From Tetracladium setigerum (lineage: Eukaryota; Ascomycota; Leotiomycetes; Helotiales): a DNA stretch of 64,000 nt. Numbering within the stretch: position 1 is the stretch's first letter; every line of letters begins with the position of its first letter. The notes under the pieces are model-generated. The model had not been told where the DNA came from. It saw nothing but the letters and a program-made list of their open reading frames with translations, and made no database searches. The position numbers and the translations under genes were made by a program. The stretch spans positions 620,001 to 684,000 of the forward strand of contig PZJY01000006.1 in assembly GCA_031472005.1 (NCBI GenBank). The letters run 5' to 3'. Below, one piece after another: positions 11,654 through 20,913 of this stretch.

Positions 11654-12364
11654 ATGGCTCCCAACGAAATATATCAATACTCAATCATGTCCGCCCTAAT
11701 GTCCGGCCTAGCATCAGCCAAATCCTCAATCCCCGTATCAAAACTTCTCACCCACGGCGACTTCGGCGTCGGCACATTTGAGGAGATGGATGGCGAGATG
11801 GTAGTCATAGATTCGAAAGTCTACCAATTCCACGGTAACGGCAGTGTGCACGAGGCGCCGCCCGAGCAACTGACTCCGTTTGCGATGGTATCACATTTTG
11901 TACCACAGCTTGAAAGAGTGCTCAGAGTAAACAGCAAAGAAGCGCTACAACAAGAAATCGTCAACATGGTTCCCGACGCGAGGAATCTCTTTGTGCTTTT
12001 TAGGATACGCGGGACTTTTGAAAACGTGAGGATAAGAGCGGTGCATAAACAGAGCTATCCTGGACAACCCCTTGCTGAGTTGGCGGAAGATCAAATGGTT
12101 ACGCAATTTCGTGATATAAAGGGTACGGTGGTGGGGTTGAGAAGTCCAGGTTGGAGTGTGGGTGTGTCGGTGGCTGGTATACATGGGCATTTTATTGATG
12201 AGGAGAGAAAGTTGGGCGGCCATGTGTTGGAGCTGAGCGCGAAGCAAGTTCTGCTGGAAGTGGCTACTAGCAATCGTCTTGATTTAGATCTTCCCGTAAC
12301 TAGTGAGTTTAATAATAGAGAACTCGATGTGGATGAAGCTGGTATTGAGAAGGCGGAGGGGTGA
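11654..12364 (+). CDS. Alpha-acetolactate decarboxylase
   Basis: Single-exon, 236 residues, intact. It converts 2-acetolactate to acetoin and CO2 (EC 4.1.1.5). The N-terminus IYQYSIMSALMSGLAS and KLLTHGDFGVGTFEEMDGE follow the bacterial AlsD/BudA pattern, including the conserved Glu in the latter. The zinc ligands are visible in GIHGHFIDEERKLGGHVLEL: His177, His179 and His190, with the same +2 and +11 spacing as the three zinc histidines of the characterised Brevibacillus enzyme. LFRIRGTF supplies the expected arginines. There is no signal peptide, so it should be cytosolic, whereas some bacterial forms are secreted. It stands head-to-head with the acetolactate synthase, its direct substrate supplier. 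The acidic tail after residue 214 is extra. Confidence 0.95.
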   Translation: MAPNEIYQYSIMSALMSGLASAKSSIPVSKLLTHGDFGVGTFEEMDGEMVVIDSKVYQFHGNGSVHEAPPEQLTPFAMVSHFVPQLERVLRVNSKEALQQEIVNMVPDARNLFVLFRIRGTFENVRIRAVHKQSYPGQPLAELAEDQMVTQFRDIKGTVVGLRSPGWSVGVSVAGIHGHFIDEERKLGGHVLELSAKQVLLEVATSNRLDLDLPVTSEFNNRELDVDEAGIEKAEG

Positions 12365-13343
12365 CGAAATGCAATCGAGATAGATATTGGTTGTTGGAAT
12401 TACCTACCTGCCTTTCTTTTCTGACGTCCCCAAATACATTGAAATAAAGACGCATGACAGGAACAAAACTCAACTTTAATTCAAACTTCAAAGTATCTCC
12501 ATAAGGCTGCATCCCGCGACGACGGTGGCTGATTTTATGGCTGCATTACCTCCGTACAGTTACCTTAACTTTTCACAGAAAGCGTTCTGAGAGAGGTCAG
12601 CCACCATCTATAATGTACCCCATCAACAATTCAACTGGTTTCATTCATTTTCCTTGCAGAAGAGGGCGCCACTCACTCACTCACTCACTCCGGCCGGCGC
12701 TTTGTATTTTCACCAGTACTCTACCCATGTAGGTAGTAGGTAGGTCAAGACAAATCGGTAGATAGGTGGGTGGTACCTTTTTGCCTTGCGGTGAGGTTCG
12801 GGTTTTATATGCTGATGGATTCTTGATTTGAGCTGCTAAGTTGTAGGCAGGTCTTGCTTTTGAGTCGGCTGGTTTTGGTTTTTTGGTTCCCTGGGCGAGA
12901 GTAATGCAAGTTGATTGATTTTCGGGATACTGACGATGGATAAATGGATGGATGGATGGTATTGTAGATAGAGTGGCTGATTTCGTTTTGAAGAGGTTCG
13001 AGACTAGAGACTAGAGGATAACGGTAGTGTTAGGTAGGGTGGAAGGAAGATGAGTGATATTGCAAGTATTAGTAGTTGCAGTTCTATGATTGTTCTTCAA
13101 CCACAATGACGCAGATGAGAGTAGCATGACAAGGAGAATTGAGAATTTTCAGGCCACTTAGCCAATCATTTACTTACGACCGGGACTTTCCAGTCTACAC
13201 GTCTCTGTTAAATCCCAACTTAGTTAGTATTTGGGTAAATCGCCCGTCGAACACGTTTATACAATCGTCGAAAAGAAAAAGAGGGGGCTCAAAAGCAATG
13301 CATTGTAATTTTGACCGTCGAAACACCATAAGTCATCAGTTCA
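12365..13343. other. Intergenic, convergent flank with simple repeats
   Basis: Between the 3' ends of the decarboxylase and ARP2 genes. It contains a short (CTCA)n tract near 12674-12690, GGTAGGTAGG-like repeats near 12729-12775 and GGATGGATGG near 12943-12958. No gene is supported. Confidence 0.5.
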
Positions 13344-14695
13344 TCATCTGGGACCCAGCTTTTCCAGCGCTCTCACACCCTGCTCCTCCCACTCGGCCTT
13401 TGTAATCCACATATTCTCCTTATCCGCCATGATATTGGCCAAGACTGCACCTCCCAAGAAAACCATGTGTCTCCTCCTAGGAGGATCCTCAATTCGCACC
13501 TTGAATTTGCCCAATCGCTCAGGGTTGCCGCCCAGGACCTTTGTGAGCCAGAGTTGCTTCAATTCCTTCTCCAATCGCGAGGGTAGACCGGGGTACATGG
13601 AACTTCCTCCCGACAGAACGATAGCCTTGTAGAGCGAGGAGCGCACATCGACATCGGCGGCTTGGATGGTGTTGAAGAGGAACTCCGCAATACCAGGTTG
13701 CTCGACGTCTACTAGATGAGGCTGGAACAGGCATTCTGGTGCTTCGAAGCGTTCACTACCAACACGAATCACTCGACCATCTGGCAATGTATAGCTCTCT
13801 ACCAAAACCGTTGTGTCTTCGCTCAAGCGCTGGTCGAGTTCCAAATCGTACGAAACATAGCAAAGCTTCTCCTTGATTTGACGGACAGTCTCGAAATCGG
13901 CGGTTCTGTTCAAGGCGTAACCTCGGCGGAGGAGGAGGGCAATGAGGTTTCGGGTGACATCTCGACCTGCGACATCCAATCGACGGGTGAGGTGGTTCAG
14001 AACGACGGATTCGTAGACCGGAACGATATGCGTAACTCCGTCTCCCGAGTCTACAACCACACCAGAGCTGAGACCTATCTAGGTGTCAGCATAAACTGTC
14101 CTTCCCCACACTCTTCCCCAAGAATTTTGTAAAATACCTTGGGCATAAAGTGCCAACACGGCCTGGATAGCCACATAGACACCACCAAATTGATAACGCT
14201 CAAACATGACCTCACACATCTTCTCCCTGTTCTTAAGCGGGTTCATGGGAGGCTCAGTAAGCAAGATCTTGCGACCGGTTGGATCGATGTTCATCTTCTC
14301 CGCAAAGGTGTAGTCCCACAGATGTTGCATATCATCCCATTTCTTCACAATGCCGTTCTCCATGGGGTATGAGATCTGAAGCATCGTGCGGGCGGCCGCG
14401 GCTTCGTCGCCGCACATTATATCCTTGATGACGAGCCCATCGGTGCCCTTTTCTTCGGATCGCAGAATGGGGCGTCCGACGATCGAAGGGTATTGGAATT
14501 CGGGAAAGTTCTGAGGGATGAGATGTCAGTTTGGGAGCCTTAGGGGAGGTGGTGAGAAGGAGAGGCGCATTACGGTTGCTGCGTAGCCAACTTTCAGGAA
14601 GCCGGTTCCTCCGTCGAGGACTGCGATTCAAGTTAGCAGAGGGGCGATTGAAGCTGTCCGCAGATTTGCAACATACCGATAGGAGCTTCCGCCAT
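13344..14695 (-). CDS. arp2: Actin-related protein 2 (Arp2/3 complex)
   Basis: Four exons, 14695-14677, 14620-14574, 14510-14138 and 14074-13344, encode 389 residues, the usual ARP2 size, with no frame break. ARP2 is one of the two actin-like subunits of the Arp2/3 complex, which nucleates branched actin filaments at cortical patches and growing tips. Visible features are the nucleotide-binding VLDGGTGFLKVGYA loop near the N-terminus, VVVDSGDGVTHIVPVYE (second phosphate loop), LTRRLDVAGRDVT, ADFETVRQIKEKLCYV, SYTLPDGRVIRVGSERFEAPE, LSGGSSMYPGLPSRLE and RIEDPPRRRHMVFLGGAVLA. These match ARP2 rather than actin or ARP3. Exon 1 is only 19 nt. It is divergent from the racemase gene, with 276 bp between the starts. 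Confidence 0.97.
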
Positions 14696-14971
14696 ATTCG
14701 CAGGTTGTGTGGGCTGGCTGGGTCGTTGTTGTTTAAGAATGGCTGACGACGTCGGGGTTGACGTTGGTGGTACCGTTATGGTACTGTTTGTAGTGGGGGG
14801 ATTTTGGAGGTGGGAAGCGGCTGCCTCGCCCGCCGTACTAATCACTTTATCCCCGCCATTAGGGACCAGCCCAAAATGACCATCCATTTATGAAGTATTT
14901 TAAGTGGCTTTTTTTCTCAAGAAAATTTCCGTCGCAACAATTCACACAAAGAAAAAAGAACTACAGAAAAG

Positions 14972-15757
14972 ATGGCTCCCAAAAGTATTCTCATTATCAA
15001 TCCCAATACCTCAAAGTCGATGACCGATGGACTGGGACCACTCCTCCAAGACTTGCAAAACGAAATTCCATCCTCCACGCTCATAACCACATACACGGCC
15101 TCGAAGGGAGTAGCGAGCGTTGACAATGAAGACGACGCTATGACTTCAGCAATAGGTGTCTTCGCCGACCTTGCCTCCAGCTTTTCCCAATACGATGCCA
15201 TTCTAGTAGCTTGCTACTGCGTCCATCCTCTTGTTGGCATGCTTCGAGATCATCTTCCTCCTCATATACACGTGACTGGCATATTCGAAGCGAGTATATC
15301 GATGTCATTATCCCTACTTCCCATGGATTACGAAGACGCCAAACCACGGCATACCCGATCGAAGTTTGGAATTGTCAGTACTGGCACGTATTGGGAGAAA
15401 GCGCTGTCAGATGGTGTGAAGAATCTTTTGGATTTGACGCATTTGGGGGCGAGTGGTCAGTTCAAGGGAGTGGAGACTACTGGCCTGACAGCGGCTGAAT
15501 TGCACACTGCTCCTCCAGAGTTGGTGCGGCAAAGAATGATGGAGGCTACCAAGAGGATGGTAAGGGACCGGGACGTTAAGATAATTTGTCTTGGTTGTGC
15601 TGGAATGGCTGGTCTTGATAGTGTTGTTGAGGAGGCCTTGGTTGAGGAGCTGGGCGAGGAGGAAGCTCAGCATGTTTATGTTTTGGATGGAGTGAAAGCA
15701 GGAATTAGTGTTTTGGAAGGATTGCTGAGGGCGTTGCCTGCGAAGAAACGAAAGTGA
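14972..15757 (+). CDS. Asp/Glu/hydantoin racemase family protein (DCG1-like)
   Basis: Single-exon, 261 residues. It starts SILIINPNTSKSMTDG, the typical opening of the hydantoin racemase/yeast Dcg1 group. Two cysteines expected of the two-base racemase mechanism are visible: one in ILVACYCVHPL (about residue 82) and one in IICLGCAGMAGLD (about residue 210). KFGIVSTGTYWE is the middle signature. Members interconvert D- and L-hydantoins or act on related nitrogen compounds; yeast DCG1 lies in the allantoin regulon, but its reaction is not settled. No purine- or allantoin-degrading gene lies beside it here, so the substrate is open. The C-terminal PAKKRK is basic. Confidence 0.88.
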   Translation: MAPKSILIINPNTSKSMTDGLGPLLQDLQNEIPSSTLITTYTASKGVASVDNEDDAMTSAIGVFADLASSFSQYDAILVACYCVHPLVGMLRDHLPPHIHVTGIFEASISMSLSLLPMDYEDAKPRHTRSKFGIVSTGTYWEKALSDGVKNLLDLTHLGASGQFKGVETTGLTAAELHTAPPELVRQRMMEATKRMVRDRDVKIICLGCAGMAGLDSVVEEALVEELGEEEAQHVYVLDGVKAGISVLEGLLRALPAKKRK

Positions 15758-16252
15758 GCGAATTGGCGACCTGCGGCATCGCATATTAATAGAATTATTT
15801 TGCTTTTCCGGACCGTTCAAAGCCAGATATATGATGTGCCATCAACTTTTGAACTCGCGGTGTGTAGTTGTGTAAATATGCTATTTTCCAGCCTGCAGAA
15901 CGTTAGCGAGGAGTAGAGCAAAAATGCAAAGCCAGATAATGATTCAATACAGTATCACCAACAATACCGCCCGACAAGCTTTCTTCCCACGGTTTCCAGA
16001 TACCTCGAGAGCCCCAGAAGAGACTCGTTTCCATAACAACTCGCCCGAATTGAACATAAAAAGACCATAGGACATCACATTCAAAACCCAACCCTTCCCC
16101 AGAATAACATGTCCATTGTGAAACCCATGCATTCCGTATTCCATACACGCATATGTACACTCCCAATCCACACCTCACTCCCTTCACGGCATACACTCCA
16201 TATCTTTCCCTTCCCCTTCCATTCCATCCAATCCCATCCACCCAGATCCAGC
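15758..16252. other. Intergenic between convergent genes
   Basis: 3' flanks of the racemase gene (plus) and the NDUFB7 gene (minus). The sequence is C-rich with repeated TTCCC/CATCC patterns. Minus-strand frames here are Trp/Gly-rich artefacts. No gene seen. Confidence 0.5.
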
Positions 16253-16879
16253 TCAATTGCTCCTCTCACCACCCTTCGCCGCCCTCAATTCGTCCATCTT
16301 CTTGACTCTCTTCAAGAACAATTCATACTGGCACTTCTCATAACTGTGTCTCTCAGTCTACCACACCGCACAATTAGCCCAAATCCAATCCAAAGCCATC
16401 CATCCCACAGCTCCAACCAACTCCGAACTTAATGCCCATTCCCATTGCCATGCCAATTCCATTTCCATTCCAATCCCCAATCCCCAATCCCTCTTCCACG
16501 CCCCCAAATCCCTCCTCCGCCCTCCGGGAAAGAGACAAAACACTAACCTCACACTTCCAAGGCAGATAATACTCCTCGAAACGACAACGATTCAAGGGGA
16601 TCAACAGCCCAGCACATCCATCTCTATACGCAAGCGGCAATTTGGCATCGCTCATAGCCTGTCGCGTCGCAGCTATTCATATGCAACCAAAAATTGTCAG
16701 CTAACCATGGTCCTCTAGGTATGGAATCTCTCGTTCTCTCTCTCTCTTTCTTCTCGTGCTTTTTGGGATCGCTCGCTCGCTCGCCCTTCACGGGTCCTGG
16801 ACGGTCGATTGGGGGCACGTACTGGTGTTGGAGTGGTGTCGAGCCCGACGGCTGACTTGACGGTTTCAACGACGGTCAT
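16253..16879 (-). CDS. NDUFB7: NADH:ubiquinone oxidoreductase B18 subunit (NDUFB7)
   Basis: Accessory subunit of mitochondrial complex I on the intermembrane side. Exons 16879-16823, 16658-16548 and 16357-16253 join in phase to give 90 residues. The twin CX9C fold is complete: CAGLLIPLNRC in exon 2, and a second Cys pair spaced by nine residues that only appears after splicing (…WKCE in exon 2, TERHSYEKC in exon 3). LPLAYRD, RFEEYYLPWKC and YEKCQYELF are the family signatures. The exon 1-2 join is the least certain. I used GTACGT with the CGACAG acceptor; an AATAG acceptor 14 nt upstream would add residues like ATRQ but gives a poor phase. A TCACGTGA palindrome lies at 16994-17001, about 115 bp before the start. 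Confidence 0.92.
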
Positions 16880-19523
16880 GATGGGTGTGTTGATGGTGGT
16901 GACAGGGTTCAATTGCTGTTCTTGGAGGGGAGAGGTGGTTGTGGTTGAGCTTCGGCATTGCTGCTGTTTGGATTTGGATGACTAATATTACTGTCACGTG
17001 ATGATACATTATTGAGAGCAAATGAAGAGAGAGTATGGGTTTTAATCACAGTATACTTACTAGCTCATTTCTAGCTGGGATGATAATTTAAGAGATTCTT
17101 TAATGGAAAGGGCTACTTGTATTGGTCGGGATATATCATCAACTATCTCGATGCACAAGCAAGCTCTTTCACGTGCATAGTCTCACTGACAAGAGCTGCT
17201 CACCACCAAAATTGATCAAGGCCAACTACGCGATTACATTCAGCAACACTTCCATCCATCCCATCCTATCCCAAACCAGCAAATCCCCTTCCCAAAAACC
17301 GTACAACTCCAACCTCAAAATCTCGTGATCCCAACCACTCCTCCAGTCCCCTCCTCCCGGATCTCTTTTGTTGCACATCGCAAAACGTTGCTGCACCTCC
17401 CGCCAAGCACATATCTCTCTTGGCCAAGTCCTAGCATCCAATCCCCATCGCATGCTCCTCCCCACTTCCAGCCTTCTTTCAGCCATTTTGTTGCACGTCT
17501 CAAGCTCCATCTCCGAGAGCCTCATCCATCCAATGATTCACAATCCTGTCATTTCTCCGCTCTCATCTCACGTGATATCTCAGACGATCCAATCGGTATC
17601 GAGAGATTGGATTTCTCCGGGTTTTTTGTTGCACACCGCACTCGGCAGACTCCCAAACGTTTTCGAATCCTTTTGGAAGCGTTTTGGCTGGAACCCGGCC
17701 GGCCTCCAAACTTCTGAATGCTACTTACGGAGTACTTGGTGTGGATTCACTGTGGATGGAGTTTTGAGGAGAGATGTTCTGTGTGTGTATGGTGTTTGCA
17801 ATAGTGAGATTGGATTTTGTGTCTTTCAGCCCTTTATCTGGTTTATTTATTCGATGTTACATCGTTCAAAAGGTTTGTATTCTTGTAAGATTACAGTACT
17901 AGTCGAGTGTACTGTACACACTTGGTCAGAGTACAACAGTTCGTCCACCATAGGATTATTCAACCGAAGCCAAGATCCTGACACAAATGAAAAAGCTCTC
18001 ATGATGAAGCAGATACTGATTGATCTTCTCATTATTTCAAACACTCTGGGGGACTGACTTGTTTGAAATACAGTAGACATCCGTCCTTTTTCAAACTTAA
18101 TATTTGCATCAGGTACACCTACCTACTCGGCAAGGCAAAGACCTATTGGGTTGGGGGCCATTATTCGTTCCTGGCATACTGCTACTACTCTACCCGGTAC
18201 CTAGATTGTTTATTATTGGCTTGCCCTCTTTCCCTCCCAGGAACGACGGCCACCACCATCTCATCTCATCTCATGATCTCAGCCACCTCCGCACATAAAG
18301 TACCTTAGGTGCTAGCCAAAAAAGCATCATCATCATCTTACTTTCTTACCTTAGTACGGCAGCGCAGGCCTCACACGTTCAAAACAACAATCGTACAATA
18401 TCACTCACCCCTCCCTCCCGTGCATACACATACTGTACTCGCGTACACATACCATCTCCTTCCTTACAATCCTTACATCCATGCATGGGGCCATGGTCAT
18501 GGCCCTTTAATTCATCCAAGGTTTTTGTTCATGTCCGTCTGACAGCAGTTGTGACACGGTGACCCAGGGTGATTTGATACGGTGATACTGTACGATAGAT
18601 ATGTAGGGTACGGGGTACGGAGGTATAGTACAAGACATACAGCGTGCAATTAATTCGCAATATCGACAAGGTTTTTGCTACTGGAGGGGGGTATGACAGG
18701 GCGGGCTCGACAGGGAGGGTTTGGCAGGGTTGAAATCAAGGTTAAAATACGAATGCTTCTGTGTCACGTATGTTGGGGACAAGGGGAGGGGCAGGCAGCC
18801 TTGTGAAGTTTGTTACTGTAGAAAGTGTGGTGGGTGTGAGAAGGAGCAGGGTAAGGATAAGGAAGGGTGAGGGAGGATGACGAAAAAAGCTGGCAGCCAG
18901 CCTGTTCTCTTGTTCTCTCACTCGGTGTCAGGGTGAGTGAGGGGTGAGGAAAACGTGGAGATTAGCTAGGTAGGTACTAGGTAGGTACAACAAGTAGATG
19001 TTTGGATTATTTTGAGTTTAGATTTGTAAGGATTATACTTAGCCTATATGTACTACACTCGGTACGTACCTGTACTAATGGGCCGAGGACTGATGTGAAG
19101 GAGTGAGATAAAAAAGGGTATCTGTTTCTTGAAGAAGAGTACTTCAGAGGAGAGAGATCTCAATGCTCACATACCTTATACTTATTCCTTGAGTTTGCAG
19201 TGTAGTGACAATCATGACAATTATGACAAAGGTACTCTCATGAGAGCACCGGTAATATTGATATTGATTTTTGATTTTTGGGGGTATCAATCTAGCATTC
19301 CTCGAATATATCAAGCCCTTTTTAGTTTGTCGAATGGAAATCCTACTCCTGCGGATCTGCCCTCTCTCTTCAAGTTTTAAGCTTTACAAATCGTGAAATC
19401 GACAAAAGCAAATGCAAAATGCGTGCAGCCAGCGATGATGAACGAAATCGACCAACTCCAAGCCAAAGAGCAAGTATATATATAAAAAAAAATGGTAACA
19501 CAGCAAGGCATATACTGTATGTA
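16880..19523. other. Gene-poor 2.6-kb region
   Basis: Upstream of NDUFB7 and downstream of the peroxiredoxin-like gene. It contains TCACGTGA at 16994-17001 and 17568-17575, and three copies of a TTTTGTTGCAC motif at about 17366, 17486 and 17625. There are also CATCTCATCTC repeats near 18259 and many TACTGTAC/GGTACGG patterns near 18540-18640. Long frames at 17368-18057 read as Ser/His-rich nonsense and I do not accept them as a gene. Confidence 0.4.
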
Positions 19524-20913
19524 TCATGCCTTCACAACCTTCGCACCAACCTCAATATCCTTCTCCGTCTCCGCTTCAACCTCCGCCAAACTACTCGCCT
19601 TACTAGCCTTACTCCTCGCACTCATGCCAGTCAACTTCCTCCCCCTCAACTCCATCCTCTTCCTGTCGGCCTCCGGATCCACGCCCAAAACCTTCATCAG
19701 CGTTTCAATCTCTGCATGATCCCTCGTATTCCTCATCCTATGACACCACGTCACAACCTTCTTCTCATCACCCCTCGAGGTACCCGCAGTTAGATAATCT
19801 CCCCTTCCACCCTCCTCCTTCAATTGAGCACCAGAATCCGAACTATTCAACTGTGGCGTAACATCTTCACCAGCCGGCGAACAATCCCCGCCACCACCTT
19901 CACTCTCAAACAAAAACTCTCCCCCAACCTGTCCCATATCTCCACCACCCCACTCACCATTCTTGAACGCCCTTCCCTTCCCCAGCTCCTTCACGCCCTG
20001 GACCACGCTCTGCACCGCTAGCCCAAACATATTCTTCTTCATGTATTCCGGGCGAGAGGTGCCAAAGTTGAAGGTCCGGATCATCTTGAGCGCGGTGTAG
20101 AGTTGCTTCGTTGGGTCCGTGTAGATGGGGTATGGGCATGAGGTCTGCGTGGCGTACATGGGATGAGACTTGGGGAGCCGCAGCCGATGATGCAGATGAA
20201 TGTTGGGGGGATTGGGAGAGGAGATTTTGGGGCGAGAAGGAGGAGTTGGAGGAGAGTGTGCGGATGTATTCTTGACAGTTCTGTGTGGGGAGAGAGAGGA
20301 CCCCAGTAATTAGCTTTTTGAATCCTGCTTGCTTTGACTACGAGAAGATATAGAAGAGGAAAAGGGGGTATTAGGAAACTAGCTATACACATAGAAAACT
20401 TACTCCGCAGAAGAAATGTCGAATGAAAATAACGAGCACTCGACTGACGACATTAGGCCCCGAATATACATTGCGAAATGGCACACTCTTCCCCTCCCGA
20501 TCCAAAACAGTGAATTCACCAATCTTCTTTACCAGCTCTGCCGACGGGATTTCGTTGTTGGTGTTGACCTCGCCGGCGAACTCTGCGGTGTTGTCGACAT
20601 CTTGATGGACTGCCTTGCTCTGTTCTGCGGTATCTGTTGAGGTTGTTGGTTTGGGGTGGTCTGCGGTAACGATCTTCTTGAGAGGGGGTTTGGAGGAGGG
20701 CTCAGAGGCGTTTGTGGTCGTTTGCGGTGCTTCAACTGGGAGGGTTGATGCTGTGGATGATGTGGGCGAGGGAGGAGTTGCTTCGGACTTAGTTGGGGAG
20801 CTGGTCTCGAGCTTTGATGTTGTTGATGGTGGTAGTTCTGCTGTTGCTGCTGCTGCCACAGCTGGCTCCTTCCCTGAACTCTGATCTGGGCTTACTTTTG
20901 ACTGCTCCATCAT
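19524..20913 (-). CDS. Peroxiredoxin-like (PRXL2/AhpC-TSA type) protein
   Basis: Exon 1 is 20913-20404 and exon 2 is 20280-19524, with a 123-nt intron, for about 422 residues. The first 115 residues are a Ser/Thr/Pro-rich disordered leader. A thioredoxin-like AhpC/TSA-type domain follows, with IGEFTVLDREGKSVPF and VIFIRHFFCGNCQEYIRTL; the CGNC pair sits where the redox cysteines lie in the PRXL2/AAED1 group. FICIIGCGSPSLIP and the segment with TSCPYPIYTDPTKQLY continue the family pattern. Two frame breaks lie inside exon 2, at the six-G run 20205-20210 and at GGG 20160-20162; each needs one more base, and together they restore the codon count exactly. The C-terminal 120 residues are low-complexity and charged. 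A thiol-redox role is family inference. Confidence 0.82.

Noticed and set aside
17325..18057. Long plus-strand frames (130 and 229 codons)
   Set aside because: Composition is Ser/His/Leu-rich without motifs, the two frames overlap each other, and no splice or family evidence supports either.
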